Below are positions 41,971 through 51,122 of a stretch of 64,000 nucleotides of DNA, piece by piece (the stretch's first letter is position 1; every line of letters begins with the position of its first letter). A program made the position numbers and the translations under genes. The stretch spans positions 2,108,001 through 2,172,000 of the forward strand of contig OY759762.1 in NCBI GenBank assembly GCA_963662645.2, given 5' to 3'. The notes below the pieces were generated by a model, which was not told the origin of the DNA, searched no databases, and saw only the letters and a list, made by a program, of their open reading frames with translations. The DNA is from Aldehydirespirator sp963662645. Lineage in GTDB: Bacteria > Actinomycetota > Acidimicrobiia > Acidimicrobiales > Aldehydirespiratoraceae.

Positions 41971-43612
41971 CGTCGAGCAGGCGGCGCGCCACAACCCGAG
42001 CCTCGTCGAGGTCGTCGACGAACTGGTCCTCGGCGACGTTGCGTAGGGAGTCGAGGACCCGCAGGGTCTCTGCGTTGGCGCCCGAGAGGCTCATGATGAT
42101 CACCTGGGTGTTGTCGGCCACCGCCGCGTCGATCAACTGGCCGATCACCAGGGCGGCGCTGTCGTCGATGTGGACGGTGTCGGAGAAGTCGAAGATGACC
42201 ACCTCATGGCCTGCGATGTCGGTGCTCATCGTGCCGAACAGCTTGATGGAGGAGGCCACCGTGAAGCTGCCCCGCAGCGAAAGGAGGCCGGATCGGGCTG
42301 AGAACGGGTCGTCGGAGTCCAGGTCGAACTCGTCGTCGGCCTCGGGGTCGGCCAGGAAGGTCATGTCGAGCAAGGGGGTGGAGACCACGGTCTGGAGTTC
42401 CAGAGCCTCGATCTGGCGGGCGCTGGTCATGGCGGCCGCGATGAGGCCGACCGCCACCGCGATGACGAGGTCCGAGACCACGGCCAGCCCCAGCGTGAGC
42501 ATCAGCACCACCAGGTTGTCCCACTGGATCTTGTGGATGCGGGCGAGGTAGCGCCAGTCGATGATGTCGAAGCCGATCTTGATGAGGATGGCGGCCAGCA
42601 CCGCGTGGGGGATGGAGTCGACGTAGCGGCCCAGTCCCAACACCAGCGCCAGCAGGATCGTGGCGCACAGCACGCCGGAGACTCTCGAACGGCCGCCGGC
42701 CCGGGCGTTGGCCACGGTGCAGGAGGTGGCACCGGCTCCAGGCACCCCGCCGATGAGAGCCACGACGACATTGGCGAAGCCCACGCCCATGAGTTCCCGA
42801 TTGGGGTTGTGGGTCTGGCGGGTCAGGGAGTCGGCCACCATCGCGGTGAGCAGGCTGTTGATGGAGCCGAGCAGGGCGAGCGTGATGGCGGCCGGCATGG
42901 CGCCCGCGAGGTCGCCGAGGGGGATCTCCGGCACCAGCACGTCGGGCAGGCCGGTGGGGACCTCGCCGATGATCGGCGCGTCCTTCAGCCACAGCACGCC
43001 GAGCATCGTTCCGACGATCAGCGCGGCCACCGACGGCGGCAGGATCTTCTTGAGCTGGTTCGGCCAGAAGATGCAGACCGCCAGCGTCACGAGCCCCAGC
43101 GTCAGCGCGCTCGGGTCGATGTTGGCGACGGCATCGGGCCACGATCGCAGCGACTTGAGCGCCCCGCCCAGGGCGACCTCGGTACCGAGCAGGGGCAGAA
43201 CCTGGACCATGATGATGATCACGCCCACTGCCGACGTGAACCCCGACACCACCGAGTAGGGCGTGTAGGCCACGTAGCTTCCCAGCCGCAGAGCACCGAT
43301 GATCACCTGGAGCAGCCCGGCCAGCGCGACGATGGCCAGAGCCTTCGAGAGGTCCTCGCCGGCGTAGTCGACGAAGACGACCGACATCGCCACCGAGAGC
43401 GGGGCGGTGGGGCCGGAGATCTGGGTCTTGCTGCCGCCAAGAATGGCGGCCAGCATGCCGACGGCGATGGCCCCGTAGAGGCCGGCGATGGCGCCGAGTC
43501 CCGAAGCGACGCCGAAGGCGAGCGACAGGGGGAGCGCCACCACGGCCGCGGTCATTCCCCCGAAGACGTCTCCCCTGATCGTCTGGAGCTTGTCGTTCAG
43601 TTGCAGGCTCAT
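41966..43612 (-). CDS. SulP-family anion transporter with STAS domain
   Basis: 548 residues. The membrane domain starts with GDVFGGMTAAVVALPLSLAF and contains SGPTAPLSVAMSVVF, GYxxYTPYSVVSGFTSAVGV-like and AALIGGVPGAGATSCTVANA segments (helices through about residue 400). A C-terminal STAS domain follows (HEVVIFDFSDTVHIDDSAAL, near 465-540). The family moves sulfate, bicarbonate or similar anions with Na+ or H+; the substrate here is not clear. Its TAA stop lies in the dispersed repeat. Confidence 0.9.
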   Translation of the reverse strand: MSLQLNDKLQTIRGDVFGGMTAAVVALPLSLAFGVASGLGAIAGLYGAIAVGMLAAILGGSKTQISGPTAPLSVAMSVVFVDYAGEDLSKALAIVALAGLLQVIIGALRLGSYVAYTPYSVVSGFTSAVGVIIIMVQVLPLLGTEVALGGALKSLRSWPDAVANIDPSALTLGLVTLAVCIFWPNQLKKILPPSVAALIVGTMLGVLWLKDAPIIGEVPTGLPDVLVPEIPLGDLAGAMPAAITLALLGSINSLLTAMVADSLTRQTHNPNRELMGVGFANVVVALIGGVPGAGATSCTVANARAGGRSRVSGVLCATILLALVLGLGRYVDSIPHAVLAAILIKIGFDIIDWRYLARIHKIQWDNLVVLMLTLGLAVVSDLVIAVAVGLIAAAMTSARQIEALELQTVVSTPLLDMTFLADPEADDEFDLDSDDPFSARSGLLSLRGSFTVASSIKLFGTMSTDIAGHEVVIFDFSDTVHIDDSAALVIGQLIDAAVADNTQVIIMSLSGANAETLRVLDSLRNVAEDQFVDDLDEARVVARRLLDA

Positions 43613-43642
43613 CGCGGCCCCGAGAATAGATCAAGCGCCGCT

Positions 43643-44326
43643 TCAGCAGCGGCCAAGGAGGCCCTTGTCGACGATGTCGGCCAGTTCGGCAAGGCGGGTA
43701 GCCACTTTTAGACCGGTGTCGCGCAGCCACCGGGCATTCAGGGCATGGACCTCGGTGTCGGGATCGAACCGGTTGAGGAAGACAGCCCGGCGGTGGTCGG
43801 ACAGCGGCAGAGTGCAGGCCATGGTGTCGTGGATGCAGCCGAGGGCGGCCGAAGCCACCACTACGACCAGGCCCGGCTCCAGACGCTCGATGAGGTCCAG
43901 GTTGTGCCCGTCTGACGCTATGGGCGAGTAGAGGCCGCCGACGCCCTCGACGAGCCCGACGTCGACCGCCGTGGCGAAGGTGCAGCCGGAAGCCAGCTCT
44001 CCAATAGTGGGGCAGACCCGACCAAGCTGGTCGGCTGCCATGGGCGGGGCCAGCGGCACCGGATAGGTGTGCTCGGGCGGGCAGACATCGTCGGGGTGCT
44101 GGCCGGTGGCGGAGGCCAGCACGGCCGCGTCGGTGGGGCCGTCCTCGTGCGGGTCATAGGACTGGATTGGCTTGCAGGCCGCGACGCTCCACCTCCGCTC
44201 CAGCAGCAGCCGGGCGAGCCTCGCCGCCGCCCACGTCTTGCCCACCTCGGTGCCGGTGCCCGCGACGAACACGACGCGGGTGCGGCCCCAGTTCCCGCCC
44301 CCGGGCGCAGCCGGCAGATCAGGCAT
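43643..44326 (-). CDS. bioD: dethiobiotin synthetase
   Basis: 227 residues. BioD closes the ureido ring of dethiobiotin from 7,8-diaminopelargonate, CO2 and ATP. Evidence: the P loop VFVAGTGTEVGKTWAAARLA near residue 20, ACKPIQSYDP, and DVGLVEGVGGLYSPIASDGH. It is the third gene of a bioA-bioF-bioD run on the minus strand. Its start and first codons lie in a 37-bp tandem repeat that also contains the end of bioF; other in-frame starts are absent close by. bioB is not in the window. Confidence 0.93.
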   Translation of the reverse strand: MPDLPAAPGGGNWGRTRVVFVAGTGTEVGKTWAAARLARLLLERRWSVAACKPIQSYDPHEDGPTDAAVLASATGQHPDDVCPPEHTYPVPLAPPMAADQLGRVCPTIGELASGCTFATAVDVGLVEGVGGLYSPIASDGHNLDLIERLEPGLVVVVASAALGCIHDTMACTLPLSDHRRAVFLNRFDPDTEVHALNARWLRDTGLKVATRLAELADIVDKGLLGRC

Positions 44327-44401
44327 CGATCCGTGCCCGAGCCGGAGGCGGCAGATCAGGCATCGATCCGTGCCCGAGCCGGAGCCGGCAGATCAGGCAT
44401 C
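44312..44401 (-). repeat. 37-bp tandem repeat at the bioF/bioD junction
   Basis: About two and a half copies starting at 44312, 44349 and 44386, each with CGGCAGATCAGGCATCGATC or a near match. They encode the MPDLP start of BioD and the MPDLPAP end of BioF. Confidence 0.85.
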
Positions 44402-45513
44402 GTTCCTGCGGCGCGGAGGGCGTCGGCGAGCCGGTCGAGATCGTCATCGGTGTGGGCGGCCGAGACGGTGACCCTCAGCCGGGACGTTCCCGCCGGCACG
44501 GTCGGCGGTCGAATGGCGGGTACCAGGATGCCCAGTCCCCGCAGCGCGCTGGAAGCGGCCAATGCCCTGTCCTCGTCGCCGACGACTATCGGGATGATCG
44601 GACTCGGGTGGCCAGGCCGGATGCGATCGATGTTGGCTCGGAGCCGCGCCCTCAGAGCGTCGCCTTCCGGCGAGTCGATGACGTCGATGGCGGCGGCTGC
44701 GGCCGCGGCTGCGGCCGGGGCGGCCGCGGTGGTGAAGATGTAGGAGCGGGCCATGTTGACGAGCACGTCCATAAAGGTCGCGGGCCCGCACACGAAACCG
44801 CCCAGCGCGCCGACCGCCTTGGACAGGGTCCCCACGCGCAGCACCCGGCAGTCCGGGTGCACCGACTCGGAATGACCCAGCACGAGATGGGCGTCGTCGA
44901 GCACCAGCAGAGCGCCATGGGCTGCGCAGACCTCCGAGAGATCCTCGATCGGGGCGAGGTCGCCGTCCATCGAGAAGATCGAGTCGCTGACCACCATGCC
45001 CCGGCCCTCGGATCCGGCCAGCAGTTCGTCGACGGCGGCGGCGTCGCGGTGGGGGTAGATGCGGGTCGGCGCCCGGGCCAGGCGGCAGCCGTCGATGATG
45101 GAGGCGTGGTTGAGCTCGTCGGAGCAGATCACCGAGGCCCAGCGGCCCATGGTGTCGATCACGCCCAGATTGGCCGCGTAGCCGGTGGTGAACAGGACGG
45201 CGGCCTCGGTGCCCCGCCAGGCCGCGATGCGCTCCTCCAGCCGGCTGTGCACCGGCCGCGACCCGACGATGAGCCGGGCCGATCCTGAGCCGGTGCCGTA
45301 GTCGTCGATGGCGGTCCGAGCCGCGGCCCGCACCGCTGGGTGCTGGGTGAGTCCCAGATAGTCGTTGGAGGCGAACGACAGCACCGGCTGCCCGGTGCCG
45401 GACAGGACCGTGCCAACAGCCCCGCCGTCGAGGTCGAGCGGCTGCCGGAGCTGGTTGGCGGCTGTGACTGCGCCCAGGGCCTCGACGGCTATGCAGTCCC
45501 AGCCACTCTTCAT
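44356..45513 (-). CDS. bioF: 8-amino-7-oxononanoate synthase
   Basis: A 385-residue PLP enzyme joining pimeloyl-CoA or -ACP with alanine in biotin synthesis. Family features: FASNDYLGLTQHPAV, GTGSGSARLIVGSRPVHSRL, SIFSMDGDLAPIEDL, LLVLDDAHLVLGHSES (PLP-ring Asp) and the PLP lysine in VGTLSKAVGALGGFV. ATG 45513 overlaps the bioA stop by 4 bp, so the two are coupled. The last dozen residues (MPDLPAPARARIDA) come from the 37-bp tandem repeat and are not typical of the family. Confidence 0.93.
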   Translation of the reverse strand: MKSGWDCIAVEALGAVTAANQLRQPLDLDGGAVGTVLSGTGQPVLSFASNDYLGLTQHPAVRAAARTAIDDYGTGSGSARLIVGSRPVHSRLEERIAAWRGTEAAVLFTTGYAANLGVIDTMGRWASVICSDELNHASIIDGCRLARAPTRIYPHRDAAAVDELLAGSEGRGMVVSDSIFSMDGDLAPIEDLSEVCAAHGALLVLDDAHLVLGHSESVHPDCRVLRVGTLSKAVGALGGFVCGPATFMDVLVNMARSYIFTTAAAPAAAAAAAAAIDVIDSPEGDALRARLRANIDRIRPGHPSPIIPIVVGDEDRALAASSALRGLGILVPAIRPPTVPAGTSRLRVTVSAAHTDDDLDRLADALRAAGTMPDLPAPARARIDA

Positions 45514-46811
45514 TCGGACTCGTCCTGTGCAGCCACCTCGTCGATGGCGGAAACCAGGGTGGCGGCGATGGTGTCGATCTCGGCGTCAGTGATCGAGAGC
45601 GGGGGCATCACCACCACCACGTCGCCCAATGGCCGCAACAACACACCCGCTCGAACGGCGGCCGAGCACACCCTGCGTCCCCACCGCGCGGCGCCCGCGG
45701 GCGGGTCGAGTTCCACGCCGGCCATGAGGCCCCGCCGGCGGACCTCCTTCACTGCCGCCAGGGCCGCGACGGGGGCCAGAGCCTCGTCGAGGTGCTCGGC
45801 CGCGGCGGTCGCCCGGTCGATCAGGCCGCGCTCGAAGATCAATTCCAGGTGGCGGGCCGCCACCGCGCAGGCGAGGGCGTTCCCGCTGTAGGAGTGGCCG
45901 TGGTAGAAGGTGCGGGGCCCGAGATCGGCACCCAGGAAGGCCTCGTACACATGGGAGGCGGCCACCGTGGCCGAAAGCGGCAGGTACCCGCCAGTGATGC
46001 CCTTGCCCAGGCACATCAGGTCGGGCCGGATCCCGCACAGCTCGCTGGCGAACAGCGCACCGGTGCGTCCGAATCCGGTGGCGACCTCGTCGCAGATGAG
46101 CGGCACGCCCCGGGCCTGGACCGCCTCGGCGAACGCGGCCACCTGATCGGGGTCGGTGACCAGCATTCCGGCCGCGCCCTGGACCAGGGGCTCGATCACG
46201 GCCGCGGCCAGCCTCAGGTGATGCTCGTCGAGGGTGGCGATGGCCTTGGACACCCAGTCCCGGTCGTCGTATCCGGGGGTTCTGACCACAGGGAAGCGCA
46301 GCGGGTCGAACAGGTCGGTGCCGAAGCCGCCGTCGCCCACCGACAGCGATCCGACCGAGTCGCCGTGGTAGGCCTGACCGAGGGCCAGATAGGCGGTGCG
46401 GTCGCTGACACCCTGGTTGTGCCAGTACTGGAGGGCGATCTTGATGGCCTGCTCCACCGCGGCGGCGCCGTCCGAGGCGAACAGGAAGTGCGGCTCGGTC
46501 ACCGGCACGACCTCTCGCAAGGCCTCGGCCAGCGTGACGGCCGCGGTGTTGCCGTTGCCGAGCAGCGTGGAGTGGCTTATCCGGTCGAGTTGGTCGCGGG
46601 CGGCCCGGTTCAGGTCGCCGTCGGCGTGGCCGAGCGTGGTCACCCACAACGACGAGATGGCGTCGAGGTAGCGCCGCCCGTCGGTGTCGTAGAGGTAGTT
46701 GCCCTCGCCCCGCTCCACGATGACGGGGGTCGAGTCCTCGTAGACCGACATCTGGGTGAAGCCGTGCCACACGACGGCGGCGTCGCGCCGGGCCCACTCG
46801 GCCGCGGTCAC
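45510..46811 (-). CDS. bioA: adenosylmethionine-8-amino-7-oxononanoate aminotransferase
   Basis: 433 residues from GTG 46811 (TAAEWARRDAAVVWHGFTQM); an upstream start would read into the hairpin repeat. BioA transfers an amino group from SAM to 7-keto-8-aminopelargonate. Evidence: VWHGFTQMSVYEDSTPVIVE, YLDAISSLWVTTLGHADGDL, FASDGAAAVEQAIKIALQYW, LICDEVATGFGRTGALFASE, and the PLP lysine in LGKGITGGYLPLSAT. The WHGFTQM stretch marks BioA among class III aminotransferases. First gene of the biotin operon. Confidence 0.93.
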   Translation of the reverse strand: MTAAEWARRDAAVVWHGFTQMSVYEDSTPVIVERGEGNYLYDTDGRRYLDAISSLWVTTLGHADGDLNRAARDQLDRISHSTLLGNGNTAAVTLAEALREVVPVTEPHFLFASDGAAAVEQAIKIALQYWHNQGVSDRTAYLALGQAYHGDSVGSLSVGDGGFGTDLFDPLRFPVVRTPGYDDRDWVSKAIATLDEHHLRLAAAVIEPLVQGAAGMLVTDPDQVAAFAEAVQARGVPLICDEVATGFGRTGALFASELCGIRPDLMCLGKGITGGYLPLSATVAASHVYEAFLGADLGPRTFYHGHSYSGNALACAVAARHLELIFERGLIDRATAAAEHLDEALAPVAALAAVKEVRRRGLMAGVELDPPAGAARWGRRVCSAAVRAGVLLRPLGDVVVVMPPLSITDAEIDTIAATLVSAIDEVAAQDESE

Positions 46812-46902
46812 GGGCTCGCCTGCCCGGTGCTTCGGGGTCGGAGAGTCACCACGCTCGGAGGGAACCGATCGGTGAGGAGGCCCAGCCGCGCCGGTCTGCA
46901 GA

Positions 46903-46952
46903 AATCTCGGGTTGTTTCTGTGTCGCAGGTACACACAACTCGCACCAAGATT
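46903..46952 (-). repeat. hairpin repeat, copy 2
   Basis: AATCTCGGGTTGTTTCTGTG ... ACTCGCACCAAGATT, the same imperfect hairpin as at 11358. It lies 10 bp after the stop of the nitroreductase gene and upstream of bioA, so it may end the nitroreductase transcript. Confidence 0.7.
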
Positions 46953-46961
46953 CCGGGCGGG

Positions 46962-47633
46962 TCAGAACGGCGGAGCTCCCTGCCATTCGTTCCAGTGCAG
47001 CACCTTGGCCAGCGGCTCTCGGGTGCCGGGCCGGAAGTCGGTGCCGATGGTGTGGGCGACGGGGATGAGCGCCACCTGCGTGCACTGGTCGTACGGGATT
47101 CCCAGGATCTCGGCCGCCTGCTGCTCATAGGCCAGGTGCAGGGTGGTCCAGCAGGTGCCCAGTCCTCGCTCCCGGGCAGCCAGCATAAAGCTCCACGACG
47201 CCTGGATCACCGAACCGAGCCTGGAGGCCGCTCCGCCCCACGACGGTCTGTCGACCCGGCTGACGGTCAGGCACGGGATCAGGAACGCCGGGGCCCGCTC
47301 AAGGTTGTCGGCGAGGTACTGGGCCGAATCCGTGATCCGCTCGAAGGAGGCCTGAACGGCTGGGTCTTCACGGGGTGGTCTGTTGGTGGGGAAGTAGGGC
47401 GACTCGCGGTAGGCGGCCCAAGCCTGGCGGTAGTACCCGGCCAGCGCCGCCTTCCTGGCTGGGTCGGCAACCACCATCCATACCCAGTCCTGGAGGTTGC
47501 CGCCGCTGGGCGCCTGGAGCGCGATGTCCAGGCACTCGGTTATCAGCCACGGGTCGACCGGGCGGTCGAAGTCCAAGCGCTTACGAACGGCGCGGGTCGT
47601 GGTAAGCAGTTCGTCGGCGGACAGTCCAAGCAT
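46962..47633 (-). CDS. nitroreductase family protein
   Basis: 223 residues from ATG 47633, preceded by a strong AGGAGG site. It is a flavin-binding NADPH-type oxidoreductase: ELLTTTRAVRKRLDFDRPVD at the N-terminus, IALQAPSGGNLQDWVWMVVA, then VIQASWSFMLAARERGLGTC with WTTLHL, and the closing IPVAHTIGTDFRPGTREPLA. Such enzymes reduce nitro groups, quinones or dehydro-compounds. The substrate is unknown. A longer upstream frame is not supported. Confidence 0.86.
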   Translation of the reverse strand: MLGLSADELLTTTRAVRKRLDFDRPVDPWLITECLDIALQAPSGGNLQDWVWMVVADPARKAALAGYYRQAWAAYRESPYFPTNRPPREDPAVQASFERITDSAQYLADNLERAPAFLIPCLTVSRVDRPSWGGAASRLGSVIQASWSFMLAARERGLGTCWTTLHLAYEQQAAEILGIPYDQCTQVALIPVAHTIGTDFRPGTREPLAKVLHWNEWQGAPPF

Positions 47634-47749
47634 CCTTGGCCTCCTGTATCGACGGTAGGAGCAGTCAGACCCTACGACTTTCAGCCGCAACCCGGAAGGC
47701 CGGGGGGTGGCGGCCTCGACGACAGGACCCGCCGGCCGGGTGAGCCCGG

Positions 47750-48910
47750 CTAAGGCAGCAGGGGGAGCACCTCTTCGGCGATGCGATGGAGCTGCTCGTC
47801 CACCTTCTCGTAGGGGTCGCCGGGCATGGCTGGGAACAGCAGGAGGTTCTCGATCCCGATCTGCTCGTCGTACCAGCCGATGGCCTCGGCCACATCGGTG
47901 GGGCTCCCCACCGTCCAGACCTTCTGGTCGAGGGACTCCTCCAGGGTGGGGATCAGCCCCGGCTTGGCCGGCTCGCCGTCCTTGCCGAGGTAGCCCTTGC
48001 TCCAGCCGTAGGGGCCGAGGAACTTCCAGAGTTCGTCGTGGCCGGCCCGCACCGATGCCATGGCCTGCTCCCGGGTGGCCTCGACCCGGATGTTCTGCAC
48101 GAGCATGCGATGCTCGCCGCGTCCCAGCTCGCGGCCGTGATGGGCCAGGTATCTCTCGGCGAACTGCTCCCACCGTTGTTTGACGATGGAGTGGTGGTAG
48201 TTCCAGAACACGCCGCCCCAGCCGCAGCGCGGGATCTGCTCCAGCGTGGCCGGTGACTTGGCGGCCTGCCAGATCTCGTAGGGGTACAGCGGGCGGGGCA
48301 CCAGCGACAGCTCGGAAACGAACCCGCCGCGGTCGGGAATGCCCGCTGGCGGGAAGTCGTACACGTCGCCATGGAAGCTGAACGTGTCGTTGTCCAGGGC
48401 CAGCCGGATTACCTGCATGGCCTCGTCGAACTGCTTGCGGTTGAACTCGTCTGCGGCGGCCTTGTCGGGATTGTCGAAGCTGCCGATCCTGGTGCCCAGC
48501 GTCTCAGCCTCGCGTGGCACCGTGCCCCGGCCCACGCCCAGGATCCCTCGCCCGCCGGAGACGTTGTGCATCGTCGCGAAGTCCTCGGCCAGCCGCAGCG
48601 GGTGCCACTGCGGCACGATGTTGAACGCCATCCCGATACGGATGCGCTCGGTGCGCTCGGCCAGGATCGTGCCCACCAGGATCCCGTTGGGGATGACCTC
48701 ATAGCCCTCGTACTGGAAGTGGTGCTCGGTCAGCCAGAACGAGTCGAACCCCAGCCGGTCGCACACCACCCCCATATCGACGATCCGCTCCGTCGCCCGC
48801 CACACCTCCTTGGGCCCGTAGCGGCGGTCGGTCGGTATCGGCGGCCCAGGACCGGCATCGTCCATCTCGACCCCGCCGAACAGGAACACCCCGGTCCGCA
48901 CGACGCCCAC
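47750..48910 (-). CDS. luciferase-like (LLM class) oxidoreductase
   Basis: 386 residues from GTG 48910. Blocks: GFDSFWLTEHHFQYEGYEVI, RIRIGMAFNIVPQWHPLRLA with EDFATMHNVSGGRGILGVGR, PLYPYEIWQAAKSPATLEQI, and the C-terminal VGSPTDVAEAIGWYDEQIGI. The TEHHF segment is typical of the bacterial luciferase-like alkanal monooxygenase subgroup, so FMN is possible as well as F420. It stands divergently from the TauD-type gene at 48964 with 53 bp between the starts. Confidence 0.86.
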   Translation of the reverse strand: MGVVRTGVFLFGGVEMDDAGPGPPIPTDRRYGPKEVWRATERIVDMGVVCDRLGFDSFWLTEHHFQYEGYEVIPNGILVGTILAERTERIRIGMAFNIVPQWHPLRLAEDFATMHNVSGGRGILGVGRGTVPREAETLGTRIGSFDNPDKAAADEFNRKQFDEAMQVIRLALDNDTFSFHGDVYDFPPAGIPDRGGFVSELSLVPRPLYPYEIWQAAKSPATLEQIPRCGWGGVFWNYHHSIVKQRWEQFAERYLAHHGRELGRGEHRMLVQNIRVEATREQAMASVRAGHDELWKFLGPYGWSKGYLGKDGEPAKPGLIPTLEESLDQKVWTVGSPTDVAEAIGWYDEQIGIENLLLFPAMPGDPYEKVDEQLHRIAEEVLPLLP

Positions 48911-48963
48911 TGTACGCGCTCCTAAGATGCGAGGACTCGCCCCGGAGACGGAACCGCCTGGTC

Positions 48964-49890
48964 ATGGCCACCGACCTGTTCGACATCAAGCCTCTCGATG
49001 CCACGTTCGGCGCGGTGGTCACCGGGGTCGAGTTGCGGTCCATAGACGGCGCTGCCTTTGAGGCTCTTCGCGAGACCTGGCTGGAGTACGGGCTGCTCCT
49101 CTTCCCCGAGCAGTTCCTGACCAGGGCCGAGCAGGACGCCTTCGCCCTGCGGTTCGGGCCGCTGGAGTTCACCGCGGCCGCGTTCAGCAACGTGGACTCC
49201 GACGGCTCGATCCTCAGCGATGCCGACCACGACGTGGTGAAATCGCTGAGGGGCAACGAGGGCTGGCACCACGACAGCACCTACATGCCCCTTCAGGCCA
49301 CGGGCTCGGTGTTCACCGCCGAGGTGGTGCCCAGCCGGGGAGGGGCCACCGGATGGGCCGATATGCGGGCCGCCTACGAGGCGCTGGATCCGGAGACGCA
49401 GCAGCGGCTGGCCGGCATGCGGGCCCACCACTCGCTCTACTACAGCCAGGGCCGCTCCGGGTACATGCCTGCCAAGAACTCCGGCGGAGTCTACGACATG
49501 TACGGCTTCCACGACCTCGAGCCGTCGCTGAGGCCGCTGGTGAAGGTGCATCCCGAGACGGGCCGGCCCAACCTGCTGATCGGTCGCCACGCCTACGGCG
49601 TCGAAGGAATGTCGGAGCAGGAGTCCGAGGCGTTCCTCGACCGGCTGAACGCCGAGGCCTGCCAGCCCCCTCGTATCCACCACCACCATTGGTCTGCGGG
49701 CGACGCCGCGCTGTGGGACAACCGCCGCCTGATGCACCGGGGCACGCCCTTCGACATGACCGAGCCCCGGATCATGTGGCACACCCGCATAGCCGGGGAC
49801 CCCGCCTCGGAGCTGGCCGACAACCACCAGGATCGACGCGAGACTTCCGGCCGGGCCGTGATGGGCGACGACACCCTCATCGTCGGCTGA
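48964..49890 (+). CDS. TauD/TfdA-family 2-oxoglutarate-dependent dioxygenase
   Basis: 308 residues. These Fe(II) enzymes hydroxylate a substrate (taurine, 2,4-D, carnitine precursors and others) with O2 and 2-oxoglutarate. The HxD pair is WHHDSTYMP near residue 100; the distal His and the 2-oxoglutarate-binding Arg lie in WDNRRLMHRGTPF and PRIMWHTRIAG. The N-terminus IKPLDATFGAVVTGVELRSI is typical. Its neighbours are a luciferase-like protein and peptidase-like genes, which do not reveal the substrate. Confidence 0.9.
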   Translation: MATDLFDIKPLDATFGAVVTGVELRSIDGAAFEALRETWLEYGLLLFPEQFLTRAEQDAFALRFGPLEFTAAAFSNVDSDGSILSDADHDVVKSLRGNEGWHHDSTYMPLQATGSVFTAEVVPSRGGATGWADMRAAYEALDPETQQRLAGMRAHHSLYYSQGRSGYMPAKNSGGVYDMYGFHDLEPSLRPLVKVHPETGRPNLLIGRHAYGVEGMSEQESEAFLDRLNAEACQPPRIHHHHWSAGDAALWDNRRLMHRGTPFDMTEPRIMWHTRIAGDPASELADNHQDRRETSGRAVMGDDTLIVG

Positions 49891-49925
49891 CCCCGGCGAT
49901 CACGGGGATTCGGTAGCGTCCGGCC

Positions 49926-51122
49926 GTGGTTGATCTGCGCCGGATGGGCGAGGAACGGCTGGCGCGGCTGCGCGACCAGATGCGGGCCCAGGATGTTGAC
50001 GGGGCCGTGCTGATGCACGGTCCCCATGTGACCTACGCCACCGGACATGTTCCCGAAGCGGTCGACGCCAGTCATGCCAACCACCGGCGCGCAGCAGCCA
50101 TCGTGAGCGCGGCGGAAGGCCCGGCCCGGCTCCATGCCCACGACCCGGCCGGCGACGCGGGCGCCGCCGGCGCGGACTTGGACGATCCGCTGTGGCCCGA
50201 GCTCGATGAGGGTGCCGTCGCCCTGGGCTCGGCCGTAGCTGACGTGCTGGGGGACGTGGCCGGCCGCAGGATCGCGGTGGATGGGATGACCGGTGCCATG
50301 GTCCGGGCCGGCGCCCTCGCGGGGGCCGAGCTGATCGACGCCAGCCGGGCGATGGCCCCCGCCCGGGTAGTGAAGACCACCGACGAGTTGGCCTGCATCG
50401 ACCAGGCCCAGCGATGGACCGAGCGGGCCATGGTGGCGGCTCAGGCCGCCTGCGTTGCGGGCGCCACCCGTTCCGAGGTGGCGGGAGCGTTCCTGGCTGC
50501 CCTGCGTGACGGGGACTCGGGGCCGAGCGCCGCCTATCGAAACGGGATCGATCCCATCTTCCAGCCCATGCCGCTCCACCGCCGCGACGGTTCCCGCACA
50601 TCAACCGGCCATGTCGCCTTCCCCACGGGGGTCGACAACCCGGTCTTTGCCGAAGGCGACTTGGTGTGGGTGGACGCCGGGGTGAGCTGGCATGGCTACA
50701 TGTCCGATTTTGGTCGCACGTGGGTGGTCGGACGGGCCCCGACCACGGCCGAGCGGTCGCTGTTCGAGCGGTGGAAGGCGGTGCTGGACGCCTCGCTGGC
50801 TGCGGTGCGCGCCGGTGCCACCCTGGGCGACGTGGGCCGGGCCGCCCGGGCCGTCGAGCCCCACGAGACGCCGTGGCTGCCGCAGTTCTACCTCGCTCAC
50901 GGCACCGGCCTGGAGAGCGCCGAGATGCCCATGATCGGCACCGACCTCGGCCCGGCCTTCGACGACTCCTACGAGTTGGTGCCGGGCATGGTGCTGGTGT
51001 TCGAGCCGGTCTGTTGGACCGACGGCGTTGGTGGCTACCGGGCCGAGGAGATTGTGGCTGTGACCGACGGCGGCTGGCGGCCGCTGGGCGGCGGCCACCA
51101 CCACCAGCCATTCGAGTCCTAA
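49926..51122 (+). CDS. M24-family metallopeptidase (Xaa-Pro peptidase/creatinase-like)
   Basis: 398 residues with a creatinase-type N-terminal domain and a pita-bread catalytic domain. Candidate metal ligands are the Asp pair in VWVDAGVSWHGYMSDFGRTW, His in YLAHGTGLESAEMP, Glu in VLVFEPVCW and Glu in YRAEEIVAV. It removes an N-terminal residue next to proline or hydrolyses a related C-N bond. It is followed by a repeat copy and a shorter paralogue that lacks these ligands. The start at 49926 is GTG. Confidence 0.88.
   Translation: MVDLRRMGEERLARLRDQMRAQDVDGAVLMHGPHVTYATGHVPEAVDASHANHRRAAAIVSAAEGPARLHAHDPAGDAGAAGADLDDPLWPELDEGAVALGSAVADVLGDVAGRRIAVDGMTGAMVRAGALAGAELIDASRAMAPARVVKTTDELACIDQAQRWTERAMVAAQAACVAGATRSEVAGAFLAALRDGDSGPSAAYRNGIDPIFQPMPLHRRDGSRTSTGHVAFPTGVDNPVFAEGDLVWVDAGVSWHGYMSDFGRTWVVGRAPTTAERSLFERWKAVLDASLAAVRAGATLGDVGRAARAVEPHETPWLPQFYLAHGTGLESAEMPMIGTDLGPAFDDSYELVPGMVLVFEPVCWTDGVGGYRAEEIVAVTDGGWRPLGGGHHHQPFES

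Noticed and set aside
45792..47753. 653-codon plus-strand open frame
   Set aside because: Antisense to bioA and the nitroreductase gene.
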